Counted from the first letter of the stretch, positions 10,678 through 24,261 are shown. The stretch: DNA of 64,000 bases from Eopsaltria australis (GCA_034509425.1 JAVTVJ010000541.1:62001-126000); one strand, 5' to 3'. Translations and numbers: made by a program. Notes: generated by a model from the letters alone, not told the origin.

Positions 10678-13600
10678 AGCAGGGCTACAGGAAGCACTGA
10701 GGACGAGGGGGATTCTGTTTTTCCAAAGGTCAGGCTTGGATATGCCAATGGTTGCCTGGCTTGCATATGTGGAAAACCAGCACAGCAGCTCTTTATTTTT
10801 TAATCTCTGTGTGACATTTTAATGTTTTACTTTAATTACATATCCCTTCTCCTAACACTTGTGTGCAGTTCTGGAAATAACAAAAAAAAAGCAAAAAGAG
10901 AAGTCCTTAGAGAGGAATAAAACAAGCAGAGACACTTCTGTACAATGCATCAGAACAAAAGGGAGAGCTTAAAATGCTTTGTTCTATCTCAGTCCTCCAT
11001 GACCCAGTAGCCAAACAGATTGAATTTTAGCAAAAGAAAGCATCAAGAATTTGAAATATGTACATTCAGGTCCTCCATTTCAGAGTAAATCAGCAGTGAT
11101 TGCCACCAGCTAGGAATGTTGATTCCTAATGATGGTGAGGCTGTACTGGTGTACACCTGCAAAGGAGACAAGCTGAGACATCTAGAACATTAGCTCAGGC
11201 TTAAAACACTGCTCTGATATATCTCTTAAAAATTAGTCCCATGAAATTAAGGGTGCTTGTAACAATAAAAGGGAGGTTTAAATCAGACCTCTTCAATGTC
11301 TACTAACTTGCTTGTCTTCTGAAGTTGTTCCCCTGGCTATTAATCTCTCAATAGCTACTTGTTCTGAAAAATATAAATATTTACATTGGGATACATTGCC
11401 CAATGGTTGATTTTTTTTGTGGTTCGTGCTTGAGCTGAGGTTCAAGGTAATGGGGGGTTTTCCCTCCCACTTACTTACTCACCTCCTACTCATGGTGAGG
11501 AGGTTTACATGGTTTCAGCTAAAAAAAAAACCCAAACAAAACCAAAACCCTAACCAGCTTTTGATGAATAAGTTTAAGAAGATTCTGGCAATAGCTTATG
11601 ATATGCACAGTACTTGGTTTGTTCTTTCCAGAGTAACTCTGTCTCCAAAATAATCCTAGTTCTGACCTTCCAGAGAACATTCCACACCCATGGCAGGAAG
11701 GTGTCAGATCAACAACCTCTGCCCAGCCTGGCGAGCCAGGCTTTGAGCACCAGCAGGGGTGTCCTTTGACTGAGAACCACCACCATACATACAGCAAGCT
11801 GGGCACAGACCCACAGTGGGAAGTGGAGGGCTCAGGGCTGTGGACCTTAAATGACAATCCTTGATCATTTGTAAAGGCTAGCTCAGGGCAGGGAATGGAA
11901 CAGAATTGCCATCCTGCTGGTTCAAGTCAGGGAATGCTTTGACCCCTGTTGTTCTGTCAGCCTTTTTTTTCAGGCCGCTTATTTTTGGGCATTGCCTTCC
12001 TTTTACCCTCTATGTGCATCTCATATTTGGAGATGGGAATTTCTAAAGAGTTCCTGCTCTGTTGTGGTCTGTATGTGCAGAGCCCAGCACAGCAGAGCCC
12101 AAGCCTACTGAGGAGTTCCAAGTAGCAGCTTTATATTACTGAACAGTTCCAGGCAGCTGCTTTTCTCTGTGTCTCTCTGGGCATACCACTGAGATGTGGC
12201 CCTTCCTGACCCCTATGAGGTGTGGGAATCTCTTGGTTCAGACTGACTTAACTTACTTACATGGTGGACATGGTTCCCATGCCCATGCATCAACATCTTT
12301 TGAACCTAGCTTTGTATTTACCAGGATTAATCCACATGTATGCTGTCTTACCTGCTTGTTGAAATTGTGTACTTAAATTCTTAGGTCTCCTAAACTGATC
12401 ACTGTATCAAGACCATATTTAAATGTTATTTCATTATCTTGAGTAAGCAGTCATTCCAGAGAAGCATTAATGAGTCAAAATGAGAATTTACATGAATGAA
12501 ATTCTCTTTCCATTTGCAGACATGGCTGCATACTTAGCAATCACAATCTCTAAGAGAAAGGCATCCAAATAGGTCGAATCTTCTTAAATCCCCTAGTAAA
12601 AACAGTGGATGTGCACCCTATTTAAAGTAAAGAAAGCCATGCTATTTTCCTGAGGCATTGTTTTTGTCCTTTATAGCTTTTTTGTTTAACTAATAAAAAA
12701 TAAAGCTGATACAGGCTGATCTTGCACAGCTGTCTGGGTGCATCTTATTTCTGTGGAATTGAATAGCTTCTTTTTTTTTTCATGTTTGTCAAGGTGTCTT
12801 TCTTTAGCTCCCACAGTCATATGAAATTTCATCTCTAGTTATTTTACAAAACATCCTGCTTTTCTGGGTGCAAAAATCGTGTAGCACAGCTTGATATCCT
12901 TGAACTCTGGTAGCTCAAAGCTCAAAACCAAAGTAATTAAAAATTAATTTCGTATTTAATCTCAGTTTTTAAGATTCACATAATACAGTTTTAGGCCTAT
13001 AAATTCCTGGCTCATTATTTTAGCATGTTTGATTTGCCAGCAGTAAGGTTGGCTCTGAAAATGAATTTTTAGTTCTGGGAAATAATTTTGAGTCCTCAGA
13101 AACTATTGTCCCAAAATAACGGAAAACTTTCAGAGATAGGGAATAAAGCTGTTTATAAGGAATGTTTTAAGTTGACTAAATCAACAAGTTCTGAGGAAAA
13201 ATGATTTATTGGGGTACTTCTGTTTGGTTCTACTTTGCAGTAGTGCTCTTGACTTGAAATCCATAATTTTCTTTCTGGAACATCAATCACTTTTGGAAAT
13301 ACCTCTCATGCCTTCTTCATTAACCCTCCCACTTTTGCGAGATATTGTTTCTTCTTTCTGTGGAACTTACTGTGTGTGGAGTAAAGAGGGTGTTTGGCTC
13401 TCCTCTGGTATCCACAATGCTGCCACAGAAACTCGAGGAGAGCATTGCCATTGATATTGATGATACCTGGCGGTAAATGAGTAAATTTGTTTTCCTCACT
13501 ATCTGCTTGCTCCACTTGTGCTAGCAGAAATTATTCCATTGCTCATCACCAGCAGGAAGGAATTAGTTTTTATAGATCTTTTCAAGCTAGACTGTTTTCC

Positions 13601-13772
13601 AAACAGGGTAGAGAAAGGAAAATGAGGTAAGACGGGAAAAAAGGGTAGGGCAGGGATTTCCTCTTTCCTGTTTTAGCTATGACATAGAACAAAGCAGAAT
13701 CCGTCATCACTGCACCTCAGGTGCAAGTATTTGTTGTCATGGGAGAACAGTGAATGTAGGGGGTGGCACCTG
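10678..13772. other. Non-coding stretch with small low-complexity tracts
   Basis: No gene is supported. Contains an A/C-rich tract at 11521-11553 and T10 at 12771-12780. The 112-codon minus-strand frame at 11519-11857 begins in the A/C tract and has no recognised domain. Confidence 0.55.
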
Positions 13773-13788
13773 TGACCTGACCTGACCT
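13773..13788 (-). promoter_or_regulatory. Three overlapping AGGTCA half-sites (DR4 geometry)
   Basis: TGACCTGACCTGACCT is three TGACCT hexamers (AGGTCA on the - strand) at a 5-bp period. The first and third are separated by four bases, the DR4 spacing used by thyroid hormone receptor/RXR and LXR/RXR dimers. A CACCTG E-box lies just upstream at 13767-13772. Motif match only; a pentamer microsatellite of three units is the alternative explanation. Confidence 0.3.
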
Positions 13789-14660
13789 AATGGTAGCACA
13801 CTGAGTCATGGGACTGGGACACACATACCAAATATGCCAGTACTGCTGAAAGGTTGTTAACAAAAAAAACAACCCACAGGCTGCTTCAGAGAGACTAAGA
13901 TGGAGACTTTTGGAAGATGTCTTTGAGGTGATGGTTTGTATGCATGCAGATTGGGACTCCTGGTTTAGTCTCATTTTCAGCTGTGTTGATGAGATTGCAG
14001 ATTCTTTCTAACCCAAAAGGAAAATGTTCTTGGAACTCTCAACATGGATTTTATCACCTTTTGTCCACATTGTGGCAAATTATTGTACGGTAATAAAACA
14101 AGTATAGAAAAATACCACAGACACGCCAGTCAAGGAATTTCACAACTTGGAGACTATATCAGAGTTTTTTTAGGTTCTATATTAGTATGGAAGCAAGGTA
14201 GATAACTCAGTAAGGTTTCATATCTCCAATTTCTACTTTTTGTTCCCAAAAATTCTGTAACAGTGCTGGAAGGTTTCCCTTCTTTCAGTCCTGGGCAAAT
14301 TCTGTGTCGTATCTTTGGGTTTCAGAAAGCAGCACTAAGAAGGAGAAGCCATCTTTGTGTTCCTCTGGTTTTTGTGTGACCCGAGACTAATTTAAGATGG
14401 TAAATTGATGTCAGTGCAAAAGTTGCAAAATCAGTTCACAAAAAAAGACCATTTTTCTCTACATGTTTCTCTTTAATGTCTCCCAACACTGGTTTACCAT
14501 CCTCTGTCTTTCCTCTTGGAAACTGAAGAGGTAAAAGTTAACTCAGTGTGGACTTTGCCTTGATTGCAGAAATTCTGTGGTTTTGTTGCATGGGATTTAG
14601 CTTGAAGTTCTTGGTTACATCTCTTTTTCCCATTCATGCTGATTCAATATCCTGTCCATT
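13789..14660. other. Non-coding stretch, nothing recognised
   Basis: No open frame with coding character and no recognised repeat. Confidence 0.55.
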
Positions 14661-14661
14661 T

Positions 14662-14695
14662 AAAAATAAATAAATAAATAAGAAAAAAACTAAGT
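14662..14695. repeat. (AAAT)n short array in A-rich DNA
   Basis: AAAATAAATAAATAAATAAG followed by AAAAAAC: about five AAAT units and an A-run. A minus-strand open frame running through it gives a spurious phenylalanine/leucine-rich peptide. Confidence 0.8.
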
Positions 14696-17600
14696 TTCTT
14701 CTTGCAGCATGCAAACCAGATGTTTTTGCGATTGAGGAGGGGATTTTTGGTGGGTTTTGAGTGGAGTAGATTCTGTCATCCCTTACAGTCCTTAGTAAGG
14801 ACAAAGGCATAACCAGAACATTACAGTGGAGAAGCACCAGGCATTTTTTGTCTTGTAACTTCCAGCATCATTCTCCCAAACAGTTCCTCAGCTTTTTCCT
14901 TTTCTTTATATGCTGTTGTTTTAGCTGGCCCAGCAGAGCCACCTTCTGCAAGAGCACAAGCTGTTGGTTGTGGCAAAAGAGGAATGTAAGATATTGCTCC
15001 CTGGAATAGCACAACTAGTTCCTCTCCTGTAGCCAGAAAGCGGGAATAGAGGGGTTCAATCTCCTTCTTTCTTTTGAAAGATGAAACTCTCCAGATGTGA
15101 ACAGGTAAAACCACCACTGAACTCTGTCAGTTCAGGGACTGTCCTTGCCCTTAAGAAGGAGATACAGCAATAGGATATATCCCCTTGCCTCTCTCATTTA
15201 CCTCTTACTCTTGCCTTCTTCATCTTTCAAGTCCTTCTCAGGTATTTTCAAGTGCACCTGCAGTGTTAGTCTTCACCTTCCAAGATATGTCTCAATTATA
15301 GCCTCTGCTCCTAGCAGTCATCTTAAAAAGGCAAATTTATTTTATGTGAGAACCTGAAGGTGAGAAAAATGCTGATATTTGTATTCGTAAAAAAACCTAA
15401 ACTAAGTAAAAATATGTTAGAGTGAAATTATTGCTCTGTTTCCTCTCTTTCAAAGAGAGAAATGTGAGAAAATCAGAAAATATTAAGTGAAGAATCATGA
15501 CCACAGCTGAAGTTCCATGAAAGTAATACACGTAAAATTGATGCACTGTTCCATCAGCAAAAACATTGAAGCCAAATGTCTCAGCTGGTCTTTACAGCAC
15601 ATTCCCCTTTCCAACAGTCATTGAACTGAGGGCACCATGATTTCAGCCTGTGGGGAGAGTGGGCATCAGCCATCTGCCTCAACCTGCAAAACTATTTTTT
15701 GAACAATATTTTATTATTAGAAGTGGTTCTTCTGAGATGATTTGATGAAACATGATGTCCTGTCTGACCTTCTCAGAGCATAGCACTTTGGTAGCTGTAC
15801 TACTGTTTTATTTTATTAAGGATATCATTATTTTTGGGCCACAAATATGTTATCATCTTGACCTTTCCATCTGACACTCATATGCTCCCTCGAGTGGTCT
15901 ACATTATGCATTGCATTTATTCAATGGGGCTCTTCATCTTGTCTGAATATAGTCTAGCTGGTATTTTGTAGCACCTTGATACAAGTTAAACCTTTACTTT
16001 GAAAGGTTTTACTTTGAAATACTGAGTTTTGAAGTTGTCTAGCTGAAAAGCTGCTGGATAGAAACAGCAGGAATGAAGAGGGATGTCATCTTGCTTCACT
16101 GTTGAATTGCTGTCTTGATTACATTTTACTTGTGGATTGGGTTACATGACACCTCCTAACCACTACAGCACAACAAAGTGATATAATTTCCATAACTCTA
16201 TCATTTGAGATTAAAACTAAGGTAAAATATTTACTTTTTAGAGATTAGTGCCAAATCAATGTAGAATCTGAATTTCTATACTTATAATCATATGTTAATT
16301 ACCAGATATGAGGATATCCTCTCATCTCCTTTAAAGCTGTAGTAGCAAGTAAGTCAACAAGGTTTGGAAGTGCTCTTGGCTGGCTTTCCTACAGGGGAAG
16401 ACACAGGAACATTCCAGATTTTATTGCCTTTTTTTTTTTTTGGAAGTGCAAAAAGTACTAAATCTTTGTGGAGTGCTGTTCACTGATGGAAATGCCATAA
16501 ATATGCTCTTCTGGACATCTCTGACAAGTATCAAATTTTGTCTTGCCTTTTCATGTTCTTTTGAATGCCATTTTAAGGGTCCAATATGGGGAGAACCTCC
16601 TCTCTCAAGTATTCTTGCCATTGTTGAATAATGTTTACAGTGATTTTTGTGGGTATGATCCTGTATTCTTCTGAATCAGCTGGATGACTGATTTTCCAGC
16701 TTCCACCAAGCTGTCCAGTCATAGGAGGAATTCTCAAAGTGTCATTTTCTGAATCTGACTGTAGACCATATTACTGGCCACAGGTGTCTCGATGAGGGGC
16801 ACTAGCTGCTTGGTTTTCTCTAAATAACTGCAGACAGATGGCCACTGTTATCATTTGCACAGTAGTGGCATTCAGAGTGATTCATCATGAACCACTGTGT
16901 AGTACTCTACAGAACAAAAAGCTCTTGGATCTTAACTCCAGGAGATTAAAACTGTGTCTGTCTATAGTGAAGACTGTGAGTGCAACTTGTGTGTACACAG
17001 GTAAGTTAGCTCTCAGCTAGATAGTTTGTTATCTGGGTAGCTCTTAATGCAGTAGCTGAAGCATAGGGACAGGAAGAGACATCTCCAAGATTATTTAAAG
17101 TCCTAAAAATCCCAAAACTTCAGAGTTCCTCTGTAATTCTCCACCTACCAGGCTGCACACATACTGTTTATTAATTCTGCTAGGGTCCAGGTGCTTGAGT
17201 GGTAAACATATAAGCCTAACTGCATTTGATTTATACTGCAGCTTTTGAGAGAAGTATTTCTCCTATGTGCTATCCCATGGGTAAAAAATCCTATTAGGTA
17301 GTCACAATTAGCACTGGGGAACTTGTTGATCTGCAATCAACAGGCTTCTGGCATAATAATTTCCTGATAATTTGCCCATGTCTGAAAACAGCAAAACAGA
17401 CTAACATTCACCAGAGTCAAAGGAAGTCATGTGGATATTCTATCAGTCAATAATATCCTCACTGCTTGATGTGTCAAAAGAAGACAAAGGCTTGGCTTTC
17501 CCTGGGCTTTCTCACGTGGCAGAGGGAAATGCATGGCAGTTTTACATGGACTTAGTTATTCAGCAATGGAAGCTGTGATCATGAGCCGACTTCATCTGGT

Positions 17601-20600
17601 TTCAATCACTCACTTCTGTCTCTCACTCTCTCTGCTGAATGTTCCTATGTTCATGGAATATTTTTCCAACTGTGTTCCTTTGACATTACCTTTCCAGCCT
17701 GCAGCAGCAGGATTGCAGGAATAAAAGAAGTGCCTTCATCAAAGTAGCTGTTGGAATCAATAAGTTGTTATCAACATTATAGTAGCTTTTTTGGCTGCCT
17801 TGGCAGCAAACGTGTTCTACTTTTCTTGGAGGGAAGTGCATCTTAACCTTTCCCAGCTCTAGCCTCAGTGAAATTTAAAACAATCTGATTGGTATCTTTA
17901 GAATCCTCAGCTAGCTAATATGATTCTGTCTTGCTGATGTGAAGTTAAAGGGTGTTTGAACAAAGAATGGAGTAGTGTTCTTTCAAGGTATCACATTATA
18001 ACTTTGCTTTGGGAAAGATTTTTTGAAGCAAATAACAGTTATGATGAAAAATAACCTCTCCTTTATCCTTGTTATACTTCTGTCACCAAGAATTTAAGCA
18101 AATCTGTTCTTCATCCCATCCAGATAAAGTCACAAGCAGATTTCAGTATCACAGCATGTGTCAGTAATCAAACAATATAGAGATCAGGGGGCTGGTTTAA
18201 CTTTAGCAGTTTTGTGCTGGGATTATTAAAATGTGTGGTGATGTGTTTCACGAATGAGAATATCAAAGCTCCTTCTTTTATGTGAAGGAAGCAATGGCAC
18301 ATGTGAGAACACTCTAACCAAAAACTGCATTTTAAATAGAAACATTTCCAATATAAAGGCGGTTTAATCTGTATGTGTCTGCTGTGTGGTTCCTTCCTGA
18401 CTCCAGAAAATAAATGTGCTAAGTCTGTGATTTTTAACTTAGAAACAGAAGAGGAAGATGATGTTGGTGTCTTCTGGAAGATCTGAAATGAAACTCATGC
18501 TTATTTCAAGAAAATTAAATGAGAACTTGAATATGCAAGTTGTGTACATCTGTTCCTTTAGGTGAGGGAAGCTTCTATTCCTTTGAAAAATGACATTCAA
18601 GAGCTGTTCCATGTGGACTGATCACTGGAGAGAGCCAAAGATCTCCATCATGTTAGTGGGGTTCCGCCAGCAAGATGCAAGGGACTTTTATTTGGATTGG
18701 CTGATTTTCCAGGATGGACCACGTTATTGAGGAGGCTGAGAGCCTGAGGGAACAACAGCAAAACAATTCCAGTGCCTATCTCAGTGGTTTTAGCAAAAAC
18801 TTTCTTGCTTTGGGTGGATGGTTTAGAGCAGCTTTACAAGTTTCTTTTATTACTTATGCCAGCCATGATGCAGAATATTGAATCTTTAAGGTGTAAGCAG
18901 CTCACACTACCTGCTATTTTTGGTGATACTTAGTCAAAGGGAATGACACAAACAACTGAACAAAACTCTAGCAAATTTGAATATTGCAAGCTGGATCAAC
19001 AAAGACATTAGTCTTCAAAGGGACTGCACACTGTAAAATTAAGAATCCCCAGATAAGAGCACCCTCATGGGTATCTCCCTGTTCAGATCTCATCACCAGT
19101 ATTGCAAAGGATATAGCTAGAGTAGTTTTCTGTTGAGAGGCCAAATTGCAGCTTTTGTTCCAGGCCCTTAAATAGAAAGTCCCCTAATGCTCAGTTAGAA
19201 AAAAACAAAAAAATACAGTAGAAGATAGTGGGAATAAAATGAATTGGAAACTATGATGGGAGTTCAAAGTAGTATCAGCTGCAAGTGCATCCAAATAATG
19301 TCTGATGGTGTCTTCCTGTCATCGGACAACTGTTCTCTCTCACGGAGGGCAGGAGCATGTGGAAATCAGTGTCAAGTGGAATAAAACAGAACACCTTTTT
19401 TTCCTTAAAACACAGGTGGCAAAAGCATCATGCAGAACTTGCTGAGCACAGGCCAAAAGCTGACTTTTTTCTACAGAACAGATATGTCAGCTTACTGAGG
19501 TTTTGTTGAAAAGGCTTGTACAAACACATGTACTCACTGGAGTGTTGCTAGAGAGTTAGTTTGAGTGGTTAACATCCCTTTTGCATCTCTAGCAGTGAGC
19601 AAACGCTATTTTGCAAAGCTGCACTCACAAAATTGTTTCTTCTTTTAGTCCTTACTGTCTTGCTTCCACACTCCCTGTTATGCTAGCAAATATTTGGAAA
19701 TGTTTCACAGTTCTTGTGTGTGAGTTAGCTGAACATGTGTATGATTCTTTCTGCTTGAGGCTGTCAGTTTTCTGTGAGCAGGATATAATTTACAGTAAAC
19801 ATGCTGTTTGGTTCCTGGCCTATAACCTGGGGTAGCCAGCTGTTCTAATTAGGAAACGTCATCAATATAAAAGAGAAGGTTTTGGAATGGTTTATAGTTA
19901 AGATTTAAGAATCACAGATCACATTAAAGAGAAGAAATGAGGCATACTGTGGATTTATATGGTACATAAAATGCACAGGAGTGAAGTTATGTCGGCAATA
20001 CATTGCAGTCAGCTGGACTATGGTGCAGGTCAGAGTTTAAAAGCCTCACCTGTCCACAGCACCTTGATGTGGAGTGCCTGTGGATTTACCAGTAATCCTA
20101 TGGGAGCCCAGACTGTGTGCAAATACTGGTCTTTTGTGACAGACAGTTTTAAGAGTCCTTTAGGAAGAATACTGAGACATTGTCTGCTGTCATTGTTGAA
20201 CAATAAGAACAACAAGAACAGGTCTAGAATAGGTTTACCATGCCCGCTCCCCACTTCATGTGGGAGTTTGCACAGTGAGGCAGAATAAACCCAAATTCTC
20301 TCTGGATGGTTGTCTTTAAGTCAGAAAGAATAGTGTGTCTTCATGATCCTTTTTCCCTTTTTTTCTGTCCAGAAATATTTCATACAGAATGTTCCTTATG
20401 TGATTTGGGCACAGCTGAACTTCTTGAGGAGAAGTATGGTGCTTCCTGCTCCAAATGCCAGTCTGCTCTCTATGCTACTTAGACCAACAAAGTCAGCCAC
20501 TTTGATCCTGTAGATGTGCAGTTTTCTCCTCACATTTCAAAGCTGCCCATGATTCCTGGGTCTAAACAAAAAAGCTTTGGTTTTGGTGGGAATTTATCTC

Positions 20601-20804
20601 ACATACTGCTCACTAACCAAATATAAGAGGGTGTTTGGTCACTTGTATAGCTTTGATAGCAGTTGAGTGTCACCAGTAATCTGTCACTGTTAAAGGTATA
20701 ATTCCTCCTTTTTACTTGAGTTCATGAATATCAGCTCAAGATCATATTCACTAGGAGCTTTTTAGGCAATAACTGAATAGAAACCTTGTAAAATGCATCT
20801 AAGA
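14696..20804. other. Long non-coding stretch, no supported gene
   Basis: Open frames are all below 110 codons and unrecognised. T13 occurs at 16429-16441. An isolated perfect donor-like CAG/GTAAGT lies at 16998-17006, with a weak acceptor-like CTACAG near 16910. No interspersed repeat recognised. Confidence 0.5.
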
Positions 20805-21180
20805 TTGCAGGGTTAATTTTTAACCTGCTGTAGAATAAAGCAGTATAAAATCAATTTGGCCCAAACCTGCTTAAGTGGGTAATTAAGGTCACAATTAACC
20901 AGAAATGGTTTCTGAAACCATTGCAGCTATAGATCATTACACTCCTCTTCCAGCACAATGCAAGAAGACAGGCCCCAGCTAAAGCTTTCATCTGGCTATC
21001 AATCATCATTACACTGTAAACTGCCAGGGTGAGAGAGGGCAAAGCTTTGAATTCAGAGCTGATGGAAGTTCTATGACCTGGGGGCTTTCTTAAGTTAAAG
21101 GCTAATTAACCATAAAAGAGTCAAAGGTCTGCAAGTCTAACACATTAAACGATGTGCCTGCCTCCTTGGGTTCTATTGTA
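20805..21180. promoter_or_regulatory. Candidate conserved non-coding / enhancer-like block
   Basis: No open frame, but dense factor-like motifs. GTTAATTTTTAAC (20812-20824) fits the HNF1 palindrome GTTAATNATTAAC at 12 of 13 positions. TAATTAA homeodomain cores lie at 20880-20886 and 21103-21109. TTAAGGTCA (20883-20891) fits an extended nuclear receptor half-site at 8 of 9. An 8-bp inverted repeat with a 3-nt loop lies at 20904-20922. This texture is typical of vertebrate conserved non-coding elements, but conservation itself cannot be seen in one sequence. Confidence 0.3.
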
Positions 21181-21931
21181 TCAGTAAATGTTAATTCCGT
21201 TAAGTATGAACACATCTAAGACAATCATTGCCTTCTCCCACCCCTCCTTCTGCCTCCTTAATTTTATATCTTGGGATTTTCTCCATCTATGGGAAGTTAG
21301 GTGGAGCTTGGGAAATGTGCTTCTGCTGGAGAAAGTTCTGAGCAATGCAGGCTACATCTGGAAGAGGAATTCCTGACATTCTTCTTTACAAATCAGCTTG
21401 GCCAAGTTAATCACATTAGCTTCAGAGAGTATATTTAGTTATTGTAGTCCAGAATAAACAAGCTCATAGTCTAAACAAGTGTGTTTGAGATTTCATAGAC
21501 TGTGTGAGGCAGCTGTAAAACCACATGAATCTATATAATATGGATAGCAGTGGAAAATGATAACACAGAGGTACAGATAAAAACTGAAATTTAAAGGTAG
21601 TAATAGATTATATGGAACAATGAAAATACCAGTGATTAGACAGATCTACATTTCAGAGAGTCTGAATGTTTTCTAAATTTGGGGTTTTTTTCTTTAAATA
21701 AATCTTTTAGCCAGAGAGGGATAAAATGGTTATCACACAGTACCGCTTTTGGGCATCATTTAAATTGAACTCAGAATTTATTTATGAATGCTCAGGAAGT
21801 GTTTAATCAGATGAAATAAGGTATCAAACAATTTACAAAAACTCAGATGTGTATTTGCCATTTTCATAATTATGCTGCACAAGTACCCACATGCCCCCTT
21901 CATTCTAGCACTTCACTTACATTACAACAGT
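21181..21931. other. Non-coding, AT-rich, possibly continuing the conserved block
   Basis: No gene seen. Stretches 21400-21540 and 21715-21890 keep the AT-rich, motif-dense, low-repeat texture of the preceding block. Nothing else recognised. Confidence 0.4.
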
Positions 21932-24044
21932 TCATGGAGCCACTCTGCAGACCAGAACTAAAATAGGGTTAAAAGTTTTCAATTTCATCCAACACATTTC
22001 TCTGATGGAATTGGTAATGCTGGAGAGAAAGAAAAAGAGCAGGTGCAGGGGAGGGCAGGAACTTCTTAAGTCAGCTTTGGCACCAGAGAAAGCGTTTATC
22101 TGAGAATATCCTGAGTGTCTCATTGATTTGCCATTAGCGTTTAGCAAGTTCAAGTTCCTGAGGTTGCAGTTCCATTTTACAAATCCTTTCACAACTGAGT
22201 GTAAGGGGTTCCTGTTCCTGTCCCTGCCAAGCCTGCCTACATCCGTCAGCTGCTTGTTCTTGCCACCTGCTAGACACCACAGCCCTTTGGCCATACCAGT
22301 GAACTTTTCTGTGTAACTGTGATCTAAAGGGATATAAGAAATGACCTGTTTAAAAGAGCACAAAATGGAAAATCTATGGTCTTTCCCCCCAGAAATGGGA
22401 TAAAAGAACCTCATATCACTTCAGATATATTTGCTTTGCTTGATTTTTCTCTTGTGAGAGTGAGGAAAGTATTTAATGAATGTTATGTAACACAGGTTCA
22501 TCACCATGTACAAGTACAAGGCCCTTCACTGTCTTGTGCTTTGATCACTTAAGGGTATTTCAGCCTGTAAAGTTAGGTTTGTGATTCATACAGTGAATTT
22601 AAGAGTATTCTAAACAGCTAGCTTTAGATGAAGATGAGTATATTATAGGTGAAGCACATTGTTTTGCCAACAATGCTGACTTTTCAAATTGCAGATTATA
22701 GTGAGTACATGCATTATCATAAATTTCAGCAGTATGCAATCTGACTACTACAGCAGAATTCAGACTCCATTACTAATGAGACTGTAGTGGTGAAGACATA
22801 ATGATACACCAGGCATAGTTTGCCAGGAGAAATAATGTATTTGATTAGGTTCAGAGAGTTAAGAAAATGGACTAGTTCAGCATTCCATTTTCTGTATCAA
22901 ACCTGTATACTAACCACCATGCTATGTTATAACACAACAATCTCACCAAGTAAGTGTAAAGGGTATTAGCACTTGGCTTGAGGTTTTGTTAGAAAGATCC
23001 TTCCTGTGCTAGGAAAAAATTTTGATGTGTTAGAGGCCAGAGTTTTATGGGCTTTGGGCTGCTACAGGTAATGTTTCTGGAGGAGATGTGAAATTATATC
23101 CTGACCATTTAGTGTCAGTTAAAGATGCCTTAATGCCATTTTCAGGAATGTTAGTGCTCAGATTTTGCTTCAGTTCCACAGTGGCTTACCACATTGTAGC
23201 TTTGGTCAAAAGAATTATTCCTGTTTCTCTATCTTCCAAGGTGAGTGTATTATCCACCTCTTTCTGATGGGATTGTTCATCTATTTGGTATGAAGAGTGT
23301 TCTCATACAGCATGCTTGGCTGTCTCCAAGGCTTTTGACTTAGTACTGATGGGATTTGGCTGCATTTCAGGGCAGGCATTTTTGTAGTGTCCCATCACCT
23401 GGTCCAATCCACTCTAGTCTTATGATGATCAAAAGAGAGCACCCAGTAGAGTTCATGGAAGTTCCCTCCCCAGTCATTTATCTTTCTTTCCACAAAACAC
23501 AGGAGACCAGGTCTGAAGGGTCCTTTTGGACCAGTCAGTGTTGTTTGGATTAGAAGGCTGTATTAAAATCTTATCACAAATCTAATTTCTTTGTTAAGAC
23601 ATGCTGGGACGGATCTCCAGAGACTGCTTTTTGCTCCAATATAATTCCAGATTTTCTTCAGCAAACAAAATAATAAAATAGAGTTTTGAATGATACTTTT
23701 GTAATAAAGATTAAGGAAATAGTAAATAATGTAGAAAGCAAGATTCTACCATGGTATGACTGAGCATGTTGTGTTCCAACAAACAGTTTTAAGACTGGTG
23801 ACTAAGAAGGTAAGGTATTCCCACATGCTGTGAGACTCTTTCTTGGAATTCAGAGGAGTGAGATGTTGTTGTAAATAACCATCACAGCAAGAGCTCTTAG
23901 TGCCCCTATTTCCATGCAGAATATGTAAGAAAGACATAATTGGGAGACAAGCTTAGATGTGAAGTTTGAGAGTTGCAATGCTCAGACATGTAAGGAAAAA
24001 TGCCATTTCCTCTGCCTGTTTGTTTTTTAGATGCCCTAAGTAAT
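21932..24044. other. Non-coding stretch holding the window's longest open frame
   Basis: The frame on the - strand at 21932-22414 has 160 codons, but no signal peptide, membrane segment or family motif that I recognise, and its composition follows the local DNA. Judged to be chance. The remainder has no recognised content. Confidence 0.5.
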
Positions 24045-24049
24045 ATGAA

Positions 24050-24102
24050 ATACCAGATTAGATGATCCAGTAGCTTCTTATGGTCTCATGTCCAGTGAAA
24101 CC
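24050..24102 (+). mobile_element. Possible ancient CR1 3'-end fragment
   Basis: AGATTAGATGATCCAGTAGC followed by TTCTTATGGTCTCATG resembles the ACTAGATGATC...GGTC...TTC consensus near the 3' end of old amniote CR1 lineages. It is short and diverged. Its position next to two other relics supports it weakly. Confidence 0.35.
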
Positions 24103-24261
24103 TGTGAAACAGCTGCTGCTTCCCCTTCACCATTTATAATGCAAGATTGGATAGCTGCATTCTACCTCTAGCATGATGGCACTGCGACCCAACTGGCTTC
24201 AGAAGAGCCACACTGGTGTCAGCCTGAAATAATGCAGCTGTAGTTGCAGTTTGTACAGAAT

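Noticed and set aside
11534..11553. CCAAAACCCTAACC as interstitial telomere repeat
   Set aside because: Only a single CCCTAA unit; no array.
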